DNA from: Jeotgalibacillus alimentarius
Lineage (GTDB): Bacteria > Bacillota > Bacilli > Bacillales > Jeotgalibacillaceae
DNA: 64,000 nucleotides
Direction: 5' to 3'
NCBI RefSeq assembly: GCF_000829445.1
Contig: NZ_JXRQ01000024.1
Coordinates: 31,068 to 95,067, forward strand
In this document: in pieces, positions 44,361 through 52,345 of the stretch
Position numbering within the stretch: position 1 is the stretch's first letter
How the letters are laid out: each line of letters starts with the position of its first letter
The notes under the pieces: generated by a model
Seen by the model: the letters and a program-made list of their open reading frames with translations, nothing else
What the model was told of the DNA's origin: nothing
Databases searched by the model: none
Made by a program: the position numbers and the translations under genes

Positions 44361-44534
44361 TTATCGCTGACGCATTGCCCCGTTATGTCTGCTGTATGTG
44401 GGCCTGTCCACTCCCATCAGATGCCGGAGATCACGATCAGACAAACCTTTCTTTTTCTTAGGCTTCTTAATTGCTGCCTCTTGGTTGAACTGCTTCTTAA
44501 ATTCTTTCAACTGTTCTTTCGCTTTCTGGTCCAT
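44361..44534 (-). CDS. 57-residue basic phage protein
   Basis: Short gene reading MDQKAKEQLKEFKKQFNQEA, a Lys-rich stretch and LSDRDLRHLMGVDRPTYSRH. AAGGAG lies 8 bases before the ATG. It probably belongs to a family of short HTH-like or nucleic-acid-binding phage proteins; function unknown. Confidence 0.68.
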   Translation of the reverse strand: MDQKAKEQLKEFKKQFNQEAAIKKPKKKKGLSDRDLRHLMGVDRPTYSRHNGAMRQR

Positions 44535-44552
44535 CTGATCATCTCCTTTTCA

Positions 44553-44603
44553 AATAAAAAGAGGACACAAACTAAGAGCGCTCGGCTCTCAATCTGTGTC
44601 CTC
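44553..44603 (-). terminator. intrinsic terminator of the membrane-protein pair
   Basis: Arms GAGGACACA and TGTGTCCTC with an internal GAGCGCTC-type stem are followed on the minus strand by TTTTTATTT. Confidence 0.8.
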
Positions 44604-44619
44604 CAGTGGGCTGGTGGGA

Positions 44620-45447
44620 CTATTTTTGTAGTTGTGTAATCGGTAATAATGAAAAGTTACATTTTACATCGTTGGTGATCAAGTTTGAATTTGCGCTAGA
44701 CTTGAACTTTACATAATAGAAAATCTTTTCATACTTCTCCTCGAAAGAATCCCAAAATGTAATTTTAATTTTAAATCTAGGAACAATTGAGTGCTCGGAA
44801 AACAATTTATTGTCATGATATATAGCCATATTCAAAACTTTTATTATTTTCTTTGGAAGATAAAAAACTCCGCTTTTTTCAGGTAAGATATAGTCAATTG
44901 GCTGAATATCAGAGTAATCCAAATCATAGTTAGTTGATGCTGATTTTTTCGGAAAAGAGTCTTTTTCGGATAAAAAAATGTCTTCACTGTAAGAAAGCCA
45001 ATCATACAGGAACCCATCTCTCTTCTTATTAACTTTTGCTTGGAAACGATTTGAATCATTTTTATTTATGGTCTCCACTAGCTCATTAATAAATTCTTCT
45101 TCTAACTCTACTGAAACGTTAACGTACAGCGCAGGACCGTAACCAACATTTGTTACTTTAAGAGGGAAACCATCATTATCATCATTTTCATATAAATCTT
45201 TGTGTATCCAATTAGCGTTTACTACTAATTCATTATTAGAAAAGTCAACCTGAATGTCTTCTAATTTGTTAAGAAACAATGATGGTTGCTGTGAGTACTT
45301 TTTTTGATTTTTCATTTCTTCTATCTGAACTGAGCCATTTTGCGCTATTTTCCTTGATGCTAATGAAGATCTCCAAGCCGCTGTAGCTGCTGCCAAAGTA
45401 CCGATTGTTCCTAGTATTTGAATGTATTCAACAATACTTAAATTCAA
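44620..45447 (-). CDS. membrane-anchored hypothetical protein (accessory)
   Basis: Protein of 275 residues with one N-terminal hydrophobic segment (YIQILGTIGTLAAATAAW) and a large soluble part. It contains VTNVGYGPALYVNVSVELE, a pattern seen in many uncharacterised single-pass proteins, and beta-rich C-terminal sequence. TTG start with GGAGGT seven bases upstream. AT-rich, with its own terminator, so it is likely a moron. Function unknown. Confidence 0.65.
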   Translation of the reverse strand: MNLSIVEYIQILGTIGTLAAATAAWRSSLASRKIAQNGSVQIEEMKNQKKYSQQPSLFLNKLEDIQVDFSNNELVVNANWIHKDLYENDDNDGFPLKVTNVGYGPALYVNVSVELEEEFINELVETINKNDSNRFQAKVNKKRDGFLYDWLSYSEDIFLSEKDSFPKKSASTNYDLDYSDIQPIDYILPEKSGVFYLPKKIIKVLNMAIYHDNKLFSEHSIVPRFKIKITFWDSFEEKYEKIFYYVKFKSSANSNLITNDVKCNFSLLPITQLQK

Positions 45448-45474
45448 AAATATACCTCCACCTTTAATATTTTA

Positions 45475-46113
45475 TCAGTCTTCTTCAAAAATATTTGATA
45501 ATAAGAAATTATAGTTGTTCTTCAGGATATATACTTGTATAGGTATCACTAAAAACCAATAGTGTTTAAAAGTAATGTTTATATTACCAATATTCATACC
45601 GTCAAATTTTTTTCGAAGCCATCTGTTCTTAAAATAATCCCTGTAAATTGTCGTTCTGGTGATAGTTTCTTGCATCAAAGAAGTATAAGTCATATTGATT
45701 GATCTAACTTTCAAACCAGGTTCACCAAGACACATAGCAAGCATTTCTTTTGGATTTAACCTTGAAGTATAAAACCTTTTAACAGTTTTCTTAGTATGTT
45801 CATCAACAGAATCTATAGTTATTTTAACAATTTTCCCTGGATTTTCTCCTTCATTAACAAAATAAAAGAATAAATATTGACTATACTTATCATTTAGTAA
45901 TTTATCGTGGTAATATCTTTTATTTTTATACCCTTCAAAACCTTTAAAAATATTCTCGAAAGAAGTTTGTTTTGAAAGTAAAATCCAATCCACTCTCGAC
46001 TGGATTTTTTTGTACTTTGTGTCTCTTACAGAGCTTAGATAAAAAACTAATATAGCAGTTACTAAGGGTATATAGTATCTAAACGCTTCTGAAGAAATTA
46101 TCTCAGTTATCAA
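45475..46113 (-). CDS. membrane-anchored hypothetical protein (accessory)
   Basis: Protein of 212 residues, AT-rich, with an N-terminal membrane helix (YYIPLVTAILVFYLSSV) and a second hydrophobic region near the C-terminus (YWFLVIPIQVYIL). TTG start overlapping the XtrA-like stop. It forms a pair with the following gene and shares its base composition. No family recognised. Confidence 0.62.
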   Translation of the reverse strand: MITEIISSEAFRYYIPLVTAILVFYLSSVRDTKYKKIQSRVDWILLSKQTSFENIFKGFEGYKNKRYYHDKLLNDKYSQYLFFYFVNEGENPGKIVKITIDSVDEHTKKTVKRFYTSRLNPKEMLAMCLGEPGLKVRSINMTYTSLMQETITRTTIYRDYFKNRWLRKKFDGMNIGNINITFKHYWFLVIPIQVYILKNNYNFLLSNIFEED

Positions 46114-46304
46114 AAATCCTCACCCTCTTCAAACTTCACTCTTTTAACTCTACCCTGATGCGTAATAATCCTTGCTTCTCCATGAGGAGTAAGCTTGATC
46201 AATTTCGCTTTGCCTTTATCAATAATCACAGCACAGTTATCTAATTCCATTATATCGATATTCAGGCAACCATTGTTATCTATTTTTAGTTCTTTCATCC
46301 TCAT
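46110..46304 (-). CDS. XtrA-like protein
   Basis: Protein of 64 residues similar to PBSX XtrA: the C-terminal half KGKAKLIKLTPHGEARIITH with GRVKRVKFEEGE is the conserved part. Function is unknown. GGGAGGG lies 6 bases before the ATG at 46304. It precedes the pair of AT-rich membrane-protein genes. Confidence 0.75.
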   Translation of the reverse strand: MRMKELKIDNNGCLNIDIMELDNCAVIIDKGKAKLIKLTPHGEARIITHQGRVKRVKFEEGEDF

Positions 46305-46318
46305 AAAATTCCCTCCCG

Positions 46319-46373
46319 TGCTATAATAAAAATGTCGAGTTTTTATCAGGCCGGGAGAGATTCCGGCTTTTTC
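46319..46373 (+). ncRNA. candidate small RNA unit (extended -10 plus terminator)
   Basis: On the plus strand TGCTATAAT is an extended -10 promoter. About 25 bases after it a GCCGG/CCGGC hairpin is followed by TTTTT. The predicted transcript is about 40 bases and opposes the surrounding leftward genes. The same architecture occurs at 60250-60341. Expression is not shown by sequence alone. Confidence 0.45.
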
Positions 46374-46380
46374 TATGTCG

Positions 46381-47628
46381 TTAAACACTTACTGAATACC
46401 TGGTGTTCTCCTCACACATTTCTGGTAGGTTGGCTTTCACCAGTGCATTCGCAAATGGTGGAGGAACGGAATTGCCTACCCTGGCAACCTGTGCTGATTT
46501 AGGGTACCTCTTGCCTTTATAGTCTTTATCTATGATGTACTCTATTGGGAATCCCTGAGCTTTGAATAATTCATGTGGCTGAAGCATTCTCATACCAATG
46601 TCAGTGATTTGATAGTTCTCACCTTTAACTGTGATCAGTCCAAAACGATCTTTTGTTGGTATTGTATGGAGAGGCTCAGTAATGCTTTGTCCTATCCCCT
46701 GTCCATAGTATTTAGTCAGGAATGCACTAACCAGTCCAAATCTGTTTGCAGTTGGTATAGTTGGCACTGGCTGTCTCATATCACTTGCCCTGGTCTCTTT
46801 GCCCTGATGAGTGTAATAGTGCTGCAGGAAGTGCGCTTTACCTTTAAAGATATATGGCTGATCAGTCTCTAAAACAAATTTCTTGAGACCTCTTTTAATC
46901 CTGAGCATTGTATTATCACTTAAAGGCTTGTTCCGCTCGTAAATGCTTGGCGCATCCAATGACCAATCAATCACTTCAGCAGCAGTTCTATATGGCTTTT
47001 TCAGCCCCAATTGAACGTTTATATCACCTGGATCAGTGTGAGTAGCTTCCGGCCATGTTATTGACTGACCGTCACAACGGGCTATTAAGAATAACCTCTG
47101 ACGTGTAGTTGGTGCTCCATAATCACAGGCCTTTAACACTTTGAACTCTACTTCATAACCATGACGCTTAAATGCTTTTACAAATGATTGGAACGTCTTG
47201 CCTTTCTTATCAGGATCCGGCCGATCACCCTTTAATGGTCCCCAGTCCTGAAACTCTTCAACATTTTCCAGAATAATTACCCGCGGCCGCACCGTAGCCG
47301 CCCACCTGACACCGATCCATGCAAGCCCTCTTATGGTCTTATCAACCGGCTTGCCACCCTTAGCCTTACTGAAGTGTTTGCAGTCCGGGGAAAGCCAGCA
47401 TAAGCCGACCTTCCTGCCCTTAACTACCTCACGCGGATCCACATCCCATACAGACTCACAATAATGCTCAGTATGAGGATGGTTTGCCTTATGCATGGCA
47501 ATAGCAGCTGGATCATGATTAATTGCTACATCTACATTCAATCCGGTAGCCATTTCAATACCCGTACTTGCTCCTCCACCACCGGCAAAGTTGTCCACTA
47601 TGATCTCTCGAAACAAATCCAATTGCAC
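46381..47628 (-). CDS. DNA (cytosine-5) methyltransferase
   Basis: C5 methyltransferase of 415 residues. Motif I is VDNFAGGGGASTGIEMA; motif IV is SPDCKHFS, a phage variant with one residue between Pro and the catalytic Cys; motif VI is ILENVEEF; motif VIII is RQRLFLIAR; motif X includes ARVGNSVPPPFA. The target region has a TIPT-NRFGL repeat. GTG start with GAGGTGAAGG. No restriction enzyme gene is adjacent, so it probably protects phage DNA from host restriction. Confidence 0.92.
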   Translation of the reverse strand: MQLDLFREIIVDNFAGGGGASTGIEMATGLNVDVAINHDPAAIAMHKANHPHTEHYCESVWDVDPREVVKGRKVGLCWLSPDCKHFSKAKGGKPVDKTIRGLAWIGVRWAATVRPRVIILENVEEFQDWGPLKGDRPDPDKKGKTFQSFVKAFKRHGYEVEFKVLKACDYGAPTTRQRLFLIARCDGQSITWPEATHTDPGDINVQLGLKKPYRTAAEVIDWSLDAPSIYERNKPLSDNTMLRIKRGLKKFVLETDQPYIFKGKAHFLQHYYTHQGKETRASDMRQPVPTIPTANRFGLVSAFLTKYYGQGIGQSITEPLHTIPTKDRFGLITVKGENYQITDIGMRMLQPHELFKAQGFPIEYIIDKDYKGKRYPKSAQVARVGNSVPPPFANALVKANLPEMCEENTRYSVSV

Positions 47629-47801
47629 TATGCCTTCACCTCATATCCCTCTGCCCGATCAATCAGTACCAGTCTTTTATGTGAAAATCTATTAAGCTTT
47701 TTAACTGTCTGTTTATTAATGCCTTCTTCAAACACTGTCACGACTGCAAGCAATTCATAATCAGTTCCTTTAGCTGTATGCTCTGTTACTATCCGGCACA
47801 T
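47628..47801 (-). CDS. 57-residue hypothetical phage protein
   Basis: Short gene MCRIVTEHTAKGTDYELLAV with VTVFEEGINKQTVKKLNRF. AAAGGATG lies before the ATG, and the stop overlaps the GTG start of the methyltransferase by one base, so the two are coupled. Function unknown. Confidence 0.65.
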   Translation of the reverse strand: MCRIVTEHTAKGTDYELLAVVTVFEEGINKQTVKKLNRFSHKRLVLIDRAEGYEVKA

Positions 47802-47805
47802 CAAA

Positions 47806-48231
47806 TCATCCTTTCTTTGGTCCTTTCTTCTGCATCCTCATCAGTTGTTCCAGTTTCTCTAATTCAATCCATCCACCTGCGCGCTGATCGTATGTAAGCA
47901 AGATCAACTTATGTGGGTACTTCTTTTCAAAAAGCTTTTGTTTTATCCTGAAGACATCCGTTTTGGTGCCGGTGGTTTTTATATCAATGACATCAATGGT
48001 TCCATCTTCTCTATGAACCTCAAAGTCTGCTATATAATCAATTCTCTGATGCTTTACGCCATTCTTCTCAAATGCTTCTTGCAGCATATACCTGGGCTGG
48101 ATCCGGAACATTAAAATATCTTCATGCTCCTTCGCCCACAGCAGCTGCTTGTAATACTGGGCCTCCAGGATAGAATCGAATTTGATCCCATCCACTGTGA
48201 CTTTCTTATTTCCGTACTTTGATTTCTTCAT
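47806..48231 (-). CDS. DUF1064 nuclease-like protein
   Basis: Protein of 141 residues of the DUF1064 family. It has SKYGNKKVTVDGIKFDSILE and a PD-(D/E)xK-like core in YIADFEVHREDGTIDVIDIK. Family members may be Holliday-junction or structure-specific nucleases, though activity is not established. ATG at 48231 with TTGGAG upstream. Confidence 0.8.
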   Translation of the reverse strand: MKKSKYGNKKVTVDGIKFDSILEAQYYKQLLWAKEHEDILMFRIQPRYMLQEAFEKNGVKHQRIDYIADFEVHREDGTIDVIDIKTTGTKTDVFRIKQKLFEKKYPHKLILLTYDQRAGGWIELEKLEQLMRMQKKGPKKG

Positions 48232-48251
48232 CAAAACAACTCCAATAACTT

Positions 48252-48416
48252 TTAAAATCCACTTAGTCTTCCTATACGAGCAACAGCGAATATAAATTTA
48301 TGAACATCTTCTTCATCAACAAACTGCTTTTCCAATGCTGATAATTCATCCCAATTCTCATTTATTTGAAGCGCTATAGAATGAACCTCATCAATGTCAT
48401 AGACTTTTAACGGCAT
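48252..48416 (-). CDS. 54-residue hypothetical phage protein
   Basis: Acidic helical protein starting MPLKVYDIDEVHSIALQIN. AAAGGAG precedes the ATG. No recognised family. Confidence 0.55.
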   Translation of the reverse strand: MPLKVYDIDEVHSIALQINENWDELSALEKQFVDEEDVHKFIFAVARIGRLSGF

Positions 48417-48442
48417 TTCTTTGCTCCTTTCTGAAACGGTTA

Positions 48443-49156
48443 TCAAAACAAAACTAGTTGCTCAGATTCAATAGGTTTAATGTTTTCAAGCTCTTCGACT
48501 TTTGATAGCAATGAAAAGTTTAAAATATGATTCGGTGTTTTCCAGTGATCAACGATTTCAACTAACAGCGTATTCCCCTGAATCACAATCGCATTGATCC
48601 CCAGTAGAGAAAGCTGTACGTATGTCATATGAACGGACCTGCTATCAATGTCCTGTGCAGTTACTCTCATAGCCGATTGGTAGTTGTAGCCTCTCTTCTG
48701 AAGCACTTTGGCAAGCGCAATGATCGTGACCCCGCCTCCCACAGTTGGCTCATTTACAGTAATGTAGCCCTTATCCTTTATGATCGAATCAATATTGTGA
48801 GTCGCCATCTCAGCCATCGCTTCAGCTACTGCTAACGGCGTGAAGAACTGCCCCTTCCAAGAGTTATAAAGCTCTAGTTCCATGAACAGCTTTCCAAGAT
48901 AGTCATCAGGTTTCTGTTCAAGTAGTACAGTGAGCATTCCAAGCAGATCTGCGAATTTCACAAGCTCATCTTTTGAATATCGTTCAATGATCCTCATGTA
49001 TCGCTTTTCTCGCTCTTGGTATTTGCTAATCTGCACTGTATTCGCAACAGCAATCGCAGACATTTCTATGAAGTCTGAGAACACAGTGAATGTCGCATGA
49101 CGGTGTGATAGCTGCTCAATCGTTTTAACCATCTGCCTGAACGTTTGCTCTATCAT
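48443..49156 (-). CDS. N6-methylase-like phage protein without the NPPY motif
   Basis: Protein of 237 residues resembling the catalytic half of HsdM-type N6-adenine methylases. GQFFTPLAVAEAMAEM and the SAM-binding NEPTVGGGVTIIALA (motif I) are present. The expected catalytic (N/D)PP(Y/F) segment is not: the region after LLGINAIVIQGNTLL reads HWKTPNHILN. It may be a modification enzyme with altered chemistry, an inactive decoy or a regulator. Similar proteins occur in many Firmicute phages. Confidence 0.7.
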   Translation of the reverse strand: MIEQTFRQMVKTIEQLSHRHATFTVFSDFIEMSAIAVANTVQISKYQEREKRYMRIIERYSKDELVKFADLLGMLTVLLEQKPDDYLGKLFMELELYNSWKGQFFTPLAVAEAMAEMATHNIDSIIKDKGYITVNEPTVGGGVTIIALAKVLQKRGYNYQSAMRVTAQDIDSRSVHMTYVQLSLLGINAIVIQGNTLLVEIVDHWKTPNHILNFSLLSKVEELENIKPIESEQLVLF

Positions 49157-49344
49157 TACAATTCATTGCATCCGATCTTATAGCGCTCTTTCATGTCTTC
49201 AATTTCATTAACGACTTTATCCAGCAGCGCCTGCTCACTCTGCTTATCCGCTTCACTGATGCCTGGACGCATCATGTAATACTTCAATGCGTGTTTAGTC
49301 GCATGCAACTGCTTGTATGACATGCTGAAGGATGTTCCACCCAT
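49156..49344 (-). CDS. 62-residue hypothetical phage protein
   Basis: Helical protein with YKQLHATKHALKYYMMRPG. GGAGG lies 7 bases before the ATG. Its stop overlaps the start of the N6-methylase-like gene. Function unknown. Confidence 0.6.
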   Translation of the reverse strand: MGGTSFSMSYKQLHATKHALKYYMMRPGISEADKQSEQALLDKVVNEIEDMKERYKIGCNEL

Positions 49345-49388
49345 GTCACTACCTCCTCTTTTACGACGTGGTTTGTTCGGAATGAGGC

Positions 49389-49649
49389 TTATTCAATCCT
49401 CATATTCCAGTATTTGATTAATTCTGATCTACTTTCATAGAGCAAAGTTCCTAAAATCTCTCCATCGTGATTTGCGATAGGGCATACTGGATTATTTCTT
49501 GTATTCGGATGATTGAGAGCGAACGATAACCCTGACCACGGATCACTTTCATAGTCATCAGATCGCATATTGCCTTCATCATCAGATACTTGTATCAGTA
49601 CCTCTCCTCCGCAAAACGGGCAAGGTTTTAAAGCTTCTGTTTTCGGCAT
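49389..49649 (-). CDS. Lar-like restriction alleviation protein
   Basis: Protein of 86 residues opening TEALKPCPFCGGEVLIQV, the zinc-ribbon signature of the Lar family (PF14354), with a later CPIANHDGE. E. coli Rac Lar modulates type I restriction; activity here is inferred. It lies in a group with two methylase-like genes. ATG at 49649 fits the AAAGGA spacing better than the ATG six bases upstream. Confidence 0.65.
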   Translation of the reverse strand: MPKTEALKPCPFCGGEVLIQVSDDEGNMRSDDYESDPWSGLSFALNHPNTRNNPVCPIANHDGEILGTLLYESRSELIKYWNMRIE

Positions 49650-49717
49650 TTTCATCTTTCCTTTCTGCCATACATTTTTTTCGGAATGTGCCGCATAGTT
49701 TGATCGAACGGTATAAA

Positions 49718-49924
49718 TTAAACGTGTTTTGGTTTACAAGAATTGCAATAATTCATAAACCGTTTACCGTTATCTTTAAATGTGTAACCCAACGATAGTG
49801 CTCCATTCATTTTGTTATCAAAACCCATAGGTGTAGGTGTGGTGTTTAACACACTTTCTTTTTTACAGTCATCACAGATAACAATAGTTTTATAATTCGT
49901 TACTTCCTCAGTTCTGAAAGCCAT
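49718..49924 (-). CDS. 68-residue zinc-ribbon protein
   Basis: Contains CDDCKKE and CNSCKPK, a four-cysteine metal site, and a FRTEEVTNYKTIVI N-terminus. AGAAAGGAG precedes the ATG with a small hairpin upstream. Function unknown. Confidence 0.6.
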   Translation of the reverse strand: MAFRTEEVTNYKTIVICDDCKKESVLNTTPTPMGFDNKMNGALSLGYTFKDNGKRFMNYCNSCKPKHV

Positions 49925-49979
49925 TATTATTTCTCCTTTCTGTTACGCATCTTGCGTCATCTAATGTTCGGAATGTTTA

Positions 49980-50318
49980 TCAAAAAATCAAATTGCTAAT
50001 CAACGTTGGCTCAGATGCCCAAGTGATAAAGTTATAATCTCCTAACTCTGTATCTCTTCTTCTTTTCATCTCTTCACTTGTCATTGGATAGGCACGTTCA
50101 ACCCATGTATCGTAACCACTATTCTTTTTGCCGTTAGTGGGTTTATTGCGACAAGGCTTATTTACAAACACTTCAACACTCCCAATTTCATTGCGAACAA
50201 TATAGTTGAATCCTTTCAAACGCATATAACTCAGTTCAATTTTTTCTTCATAAGACAAGACAGGAGCGCTCTCTCTATTTCTTTGGTTATCCGAAAAAGC
50301 TACGTTATTTAATGACAT
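49980..50318 (-). CDS. hypothetical early phage protein
   Basis: Protein of 112 residues starting MSLNNVAFSDNQRNRESAPV. A hairpin CGACAC-GTGTCG precedes CAGAAAGGA and the ATG. No recognised family. Confidence 0.55.
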   Translation of the reverse strand: MSLNNVAFSDNQRNRESAPVLSYEEKIELSYMRLKGFNYIVRNEIGSVEVFVNKPCRNKPTNGKKNSGYDTWVERAYPMTSEEMKRRRDTELGDYNFITWASEPTLISNLIF

Positions 50319-50360
50319 CTTTTTCATCCTTTCTGCGACACATCTTGTGTCGACCATTCC

Positions 50361-50576
50361 TCATAGAACCTTCTTAGCAAATTCAATAAAAAGTTCTTTC
50401 GGTATGATTGAAACCTTCGAGTTACATTCTTCATCCTTGTTATTAGGTTGGGCAACATAGACGCAATCTTCACCCATCATCAGGGCAATCTCTTCACCTA
50501 ATAAATCTTTTCCTTTAGTGATGTGTTGCAAGACTTTCAGCTCCTCACTTAATTCCAAAAGGTAATTGCTGTTCAT
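50361..50576 (-). CDS. 71-residue hypothetical early phage protein
   Basis: Protein starting MNSNYLLELSEELKVLQHIT with GEEIALMMGEDCVYVAQPN. Its start lies inside the end of the upstream gene and the ribosome site is weak. Function unknown. Confidence 0.5.
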   Translation of the reverse strand: MNSNYLLELSEELKVLQHITKGKDLLGEEIALMMGEDCVYVAQPNNKDEECNSKVSIIPKELFIEFAKKVL

Positions 50577-50919
50577 GCAGCACCCACAGATGATACATAT
50601 CTGCTTTATCCACCAGTTCACTTTCTTTTGGAAATACTTCAATTGCTAAAGCCTCTTTCCCTAATAGCTCATTCTTGATCTGCTGCTTCACACCCCAAGG
50701 CGGCTGCTCATGCGATGTGATTGTCAGATGAGTGACTTTGCCCCACTCCGTCTGCAAATCCCTCATCATGCAAACGTACTTACCGTCATTCCGACGATAG
50801 ACACGATCTAATTCGCCAAACCATCCAGTGCCCTGTTTTAATTGTTTAGGAGAGGGGTGGATGCTCCACCCCGTAATCTCGTGACCTCTTTCTAACCGCT
50901 TTCGTTCTGCTCGATTCAT
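50545..50919 (-). CDS. conserved hypothetical early phage protein
   Basis: Protein of 124 residues opening MNRAERKRLERGHEITGWSI, then RRNDGKYVCMMRDLQTEWG and VTHLTITSHE. This beta-rich fold occurs in other Firmicute phages near dUTPase genes. Role unknown. GTGGGAATC precedes the ATG. Confidence 0.65.
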   Translation of the reverse strand: MNRAERKRLERGHEITGWSIHPSPKQLKQGTGWFGELDRVYRRNDGKYVCMMRDLQTEWGKVTHLTITSHEQPPWGVKQQIKNELLGKEALAIEVFPKESELVDKADMYHLWVLHEQQLPFGIK

Positions 50920-50934
50920 TTTGATTCCCACTTT

Positions 50935-51060
50935 CTATTTCTTAGTATCGCTATGATCTAAAACATATCGTTTGCCAGATACCTGGATCACAGTGGGTAC
51001 TTCATTTTTCACCTTGACGATTGTTACAACGGGTCTGTATTTATCGCCTTTAGAAGCCAT
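50935..51060 (-). CDS. 41-residue hypothetical phage protein
   Basis: Short gene MASKGDKYRPVVTIVKVKNE with VIQVSGKRYVLDHSDTKK. AGGAG is upstream and the ATG overlaps the dUTPase stop (TGATG), suggesting coupling. Confidence 0.6.
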   Translation of the reverse strand: MASKGDKYRPVVTIVKVKNEVPTVIQVSGKRYVLDHSDTKK

Positions 51061-51572
51061 CAGTAAGAATTCTCCTGCCTAATATGATTAATTTGATTCT
51101 TCTTGAAATAAGCAGCTTCGATCTCTTCCCAAGTGAAGCCGAGCAAAAATGCAAACTTCACTACGACTGCAAAGACCATATTGTATTCTTGCTTTAGACT
51201 ACCTGCTGCAAATTCGGAAATTGTCATAAACATCAACGCAGTCATGTAGTTGACATCATTCTCAAAAACATCTTCATTTTCCATGTGTCTAATCTCATGA
51301 TAGAGAAGGATGTCTGTCCAGTTGTTGTCGTTACCGATTGATAGCAAAAATGAAATTACATCAGCTATCTCATCCAAAATCACCGGTTTATCACTCGGAT
51401 CTTTTGTACTCCAATATTTAAATGCTCTTATTTCATTAGCTAACTCAGAAGCCTCTACGAACAAAGCAATGATCTTCATTGTCATACGTTCTTCACCAGG
51501 CTGCCTCGGATGTTCCTTCTCAATGTGTTCGTCTAACTGGCGTTGCGCGTTGTACATTTTGATTAATTCCAT
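51060..51572 (-). CDS. dut: dimeric dUTPase
   Basis: All-alpha dUTP diphosphatase of 170 residues (dUTPase_2/MazG-like NTP pyrophosphohydrolase). The metal-binding helices are VEASELANEIRAFKYWS and ILDEIADVISFLLSIGNDN. It converts dUTP to dUMP, keeping uracil out of phage DNA; some phage dUTPases also act as derepressors of other elements. TAGGAGG precedes the ATG. Confidence 0.85.
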   Translation of the reverse strand: MELIKMYNAQRQLDEHIEKEHPRQPGEERMTMKIIALFVEASELANEIRAFKYWSTKDPSDKPVILDEIADVISFLLSIGNDNNWTDILLYHEIRHMENEDVFENDVNYMTALMFMTISEFAAGSLKQEYNMVFAVVVKFAFLLGFTWEEIEAAYFKKNQINHIRQENSY

Positions 51573-51582
51573 TCTGTACCTC

Positions 51583-51651
51583 CTAAAGAAGTGTCATTAT
51601 GATGATTACGGTGAAGCAGATTGCTACTACTATGATTTCTGATCTGGACAT
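51583..51651 (-). CDS. possible 22-residue membrane peptide
   Basis: MSRSEIIVVAICFTVIIIMT then two Leu forms a single hydrophobic helix. It overlaps the end of the upstream gene and lacks a strong ribosome site, so it may be coupled to that gene or be fortuitous. Confidence 0.35.
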   Translation of the reverse strand: MSRSEIIVVAICFTVIIIMTLL

Positions 51652-52013
51652 GACTTTTTTCGTCGGAATTTATAGTTGCAGTCTTTAAAAGAACCAACGG
51701 ATAATCCGCCACTTAAATCGTGCCATTGACTATGCTTATCAATATGTTGCCATTGGATACTTTCACCATTTAGATAACCTGCCACCGCTGAAGCCCCACT
51801 AATATTTTCATATTCCGGCTCGATCTCGCAGAGTTCCGGAAAGTAGTAAGCTGCTGCGACTTTTTCTTCTGACAAGCGGTTTAGAGGAATACCACTTGGT
51901 ACAGAGAAATTATTATCGACAGCTAAAACTTTTAAAGCAGAACTTAGTTTATAGACACTTTTGACTCTTATTACTGAATCGAATTCTGCCTGCGTCATTC
52001 GCACCTTATTCAC
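51630..52013 (-). CDS. hypothetical early phage protein
   Basis: Protein of 127 residues with a basic C-terminus (CNYKFRRKKSCPDQ). GTG start, GGAGGAG upstream, overlapping the previous gene's stop by 4 bases. Function unknown. Confidence 0.6.
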   Translation of the reverse strand: MNKVRMTQAEFDSVIRVKSVYKLSSALKVLAVDNNFSVPSGIPLNRLSEEKVAAAYYFPELCEIEPEYENISGASAVAGYLNGESIQWQHIDKHSQWHDLSGGLSVGSFKDCNYKFRRKKSCPDQKS

Positions 52014-52333
52014 GTGACTGACTCCTCCTTATCAAACAGCTTTAATCCACAAATACCGCAATAGTTAGCGTTCGCCTTATGCTTATCAAATCCGCACCTC
52101 GGACAAACTGTTGAAGTATCGCATGATAACTGTTCAGGATGTTTCTTATTTACCGGGTTGTTTTTAAGGTCAGCAGTTATAAGATCATCAGCAAGCTTTA
52201 AAGCTTTTGATGTGAAATCTCTTGACCAACCACTTTCGACTGCCAGATGCAAAAATCTGTGAGCAGCACCAAGTAAGTTTGCGTTTCTTTTAATTGCTGC
52301 AGTTTCTGAATGGTTTGGTTTATATTGATTCAT
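52010..52333 (-). CDS. zinc-ribbon hypothetical phage protein
   Basis: Protein of 107 residues: helical N-terminal part (LLGAAHRFLHLAVESGW) and C-terminal double CxxC ribbon (CPRCGFDKH, YCGICGLKL). GGGGGAAATGGA precedes the ATG. Confidence 0.6.
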   Translation of the reverse strand: MNQYKPNHSETAAIKRNANLLGAAHRFLHLAVESGWSRDFTSKALKLADDLITADLKNNPVNKKHPEQLSCDTSTVCPRCGFDKHKANANYCGICGLKLFDKEESVT

Positions 52334-52345
52334 TCCATTTCCCCC

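Noticed and set aside
46381..49156. Complete restriction-modification system
   Set aside because: Two methylase-like genes are present but no endonuclease, and one methylase lacks its catalytic motif, so protection of phage DNA is the better reading.
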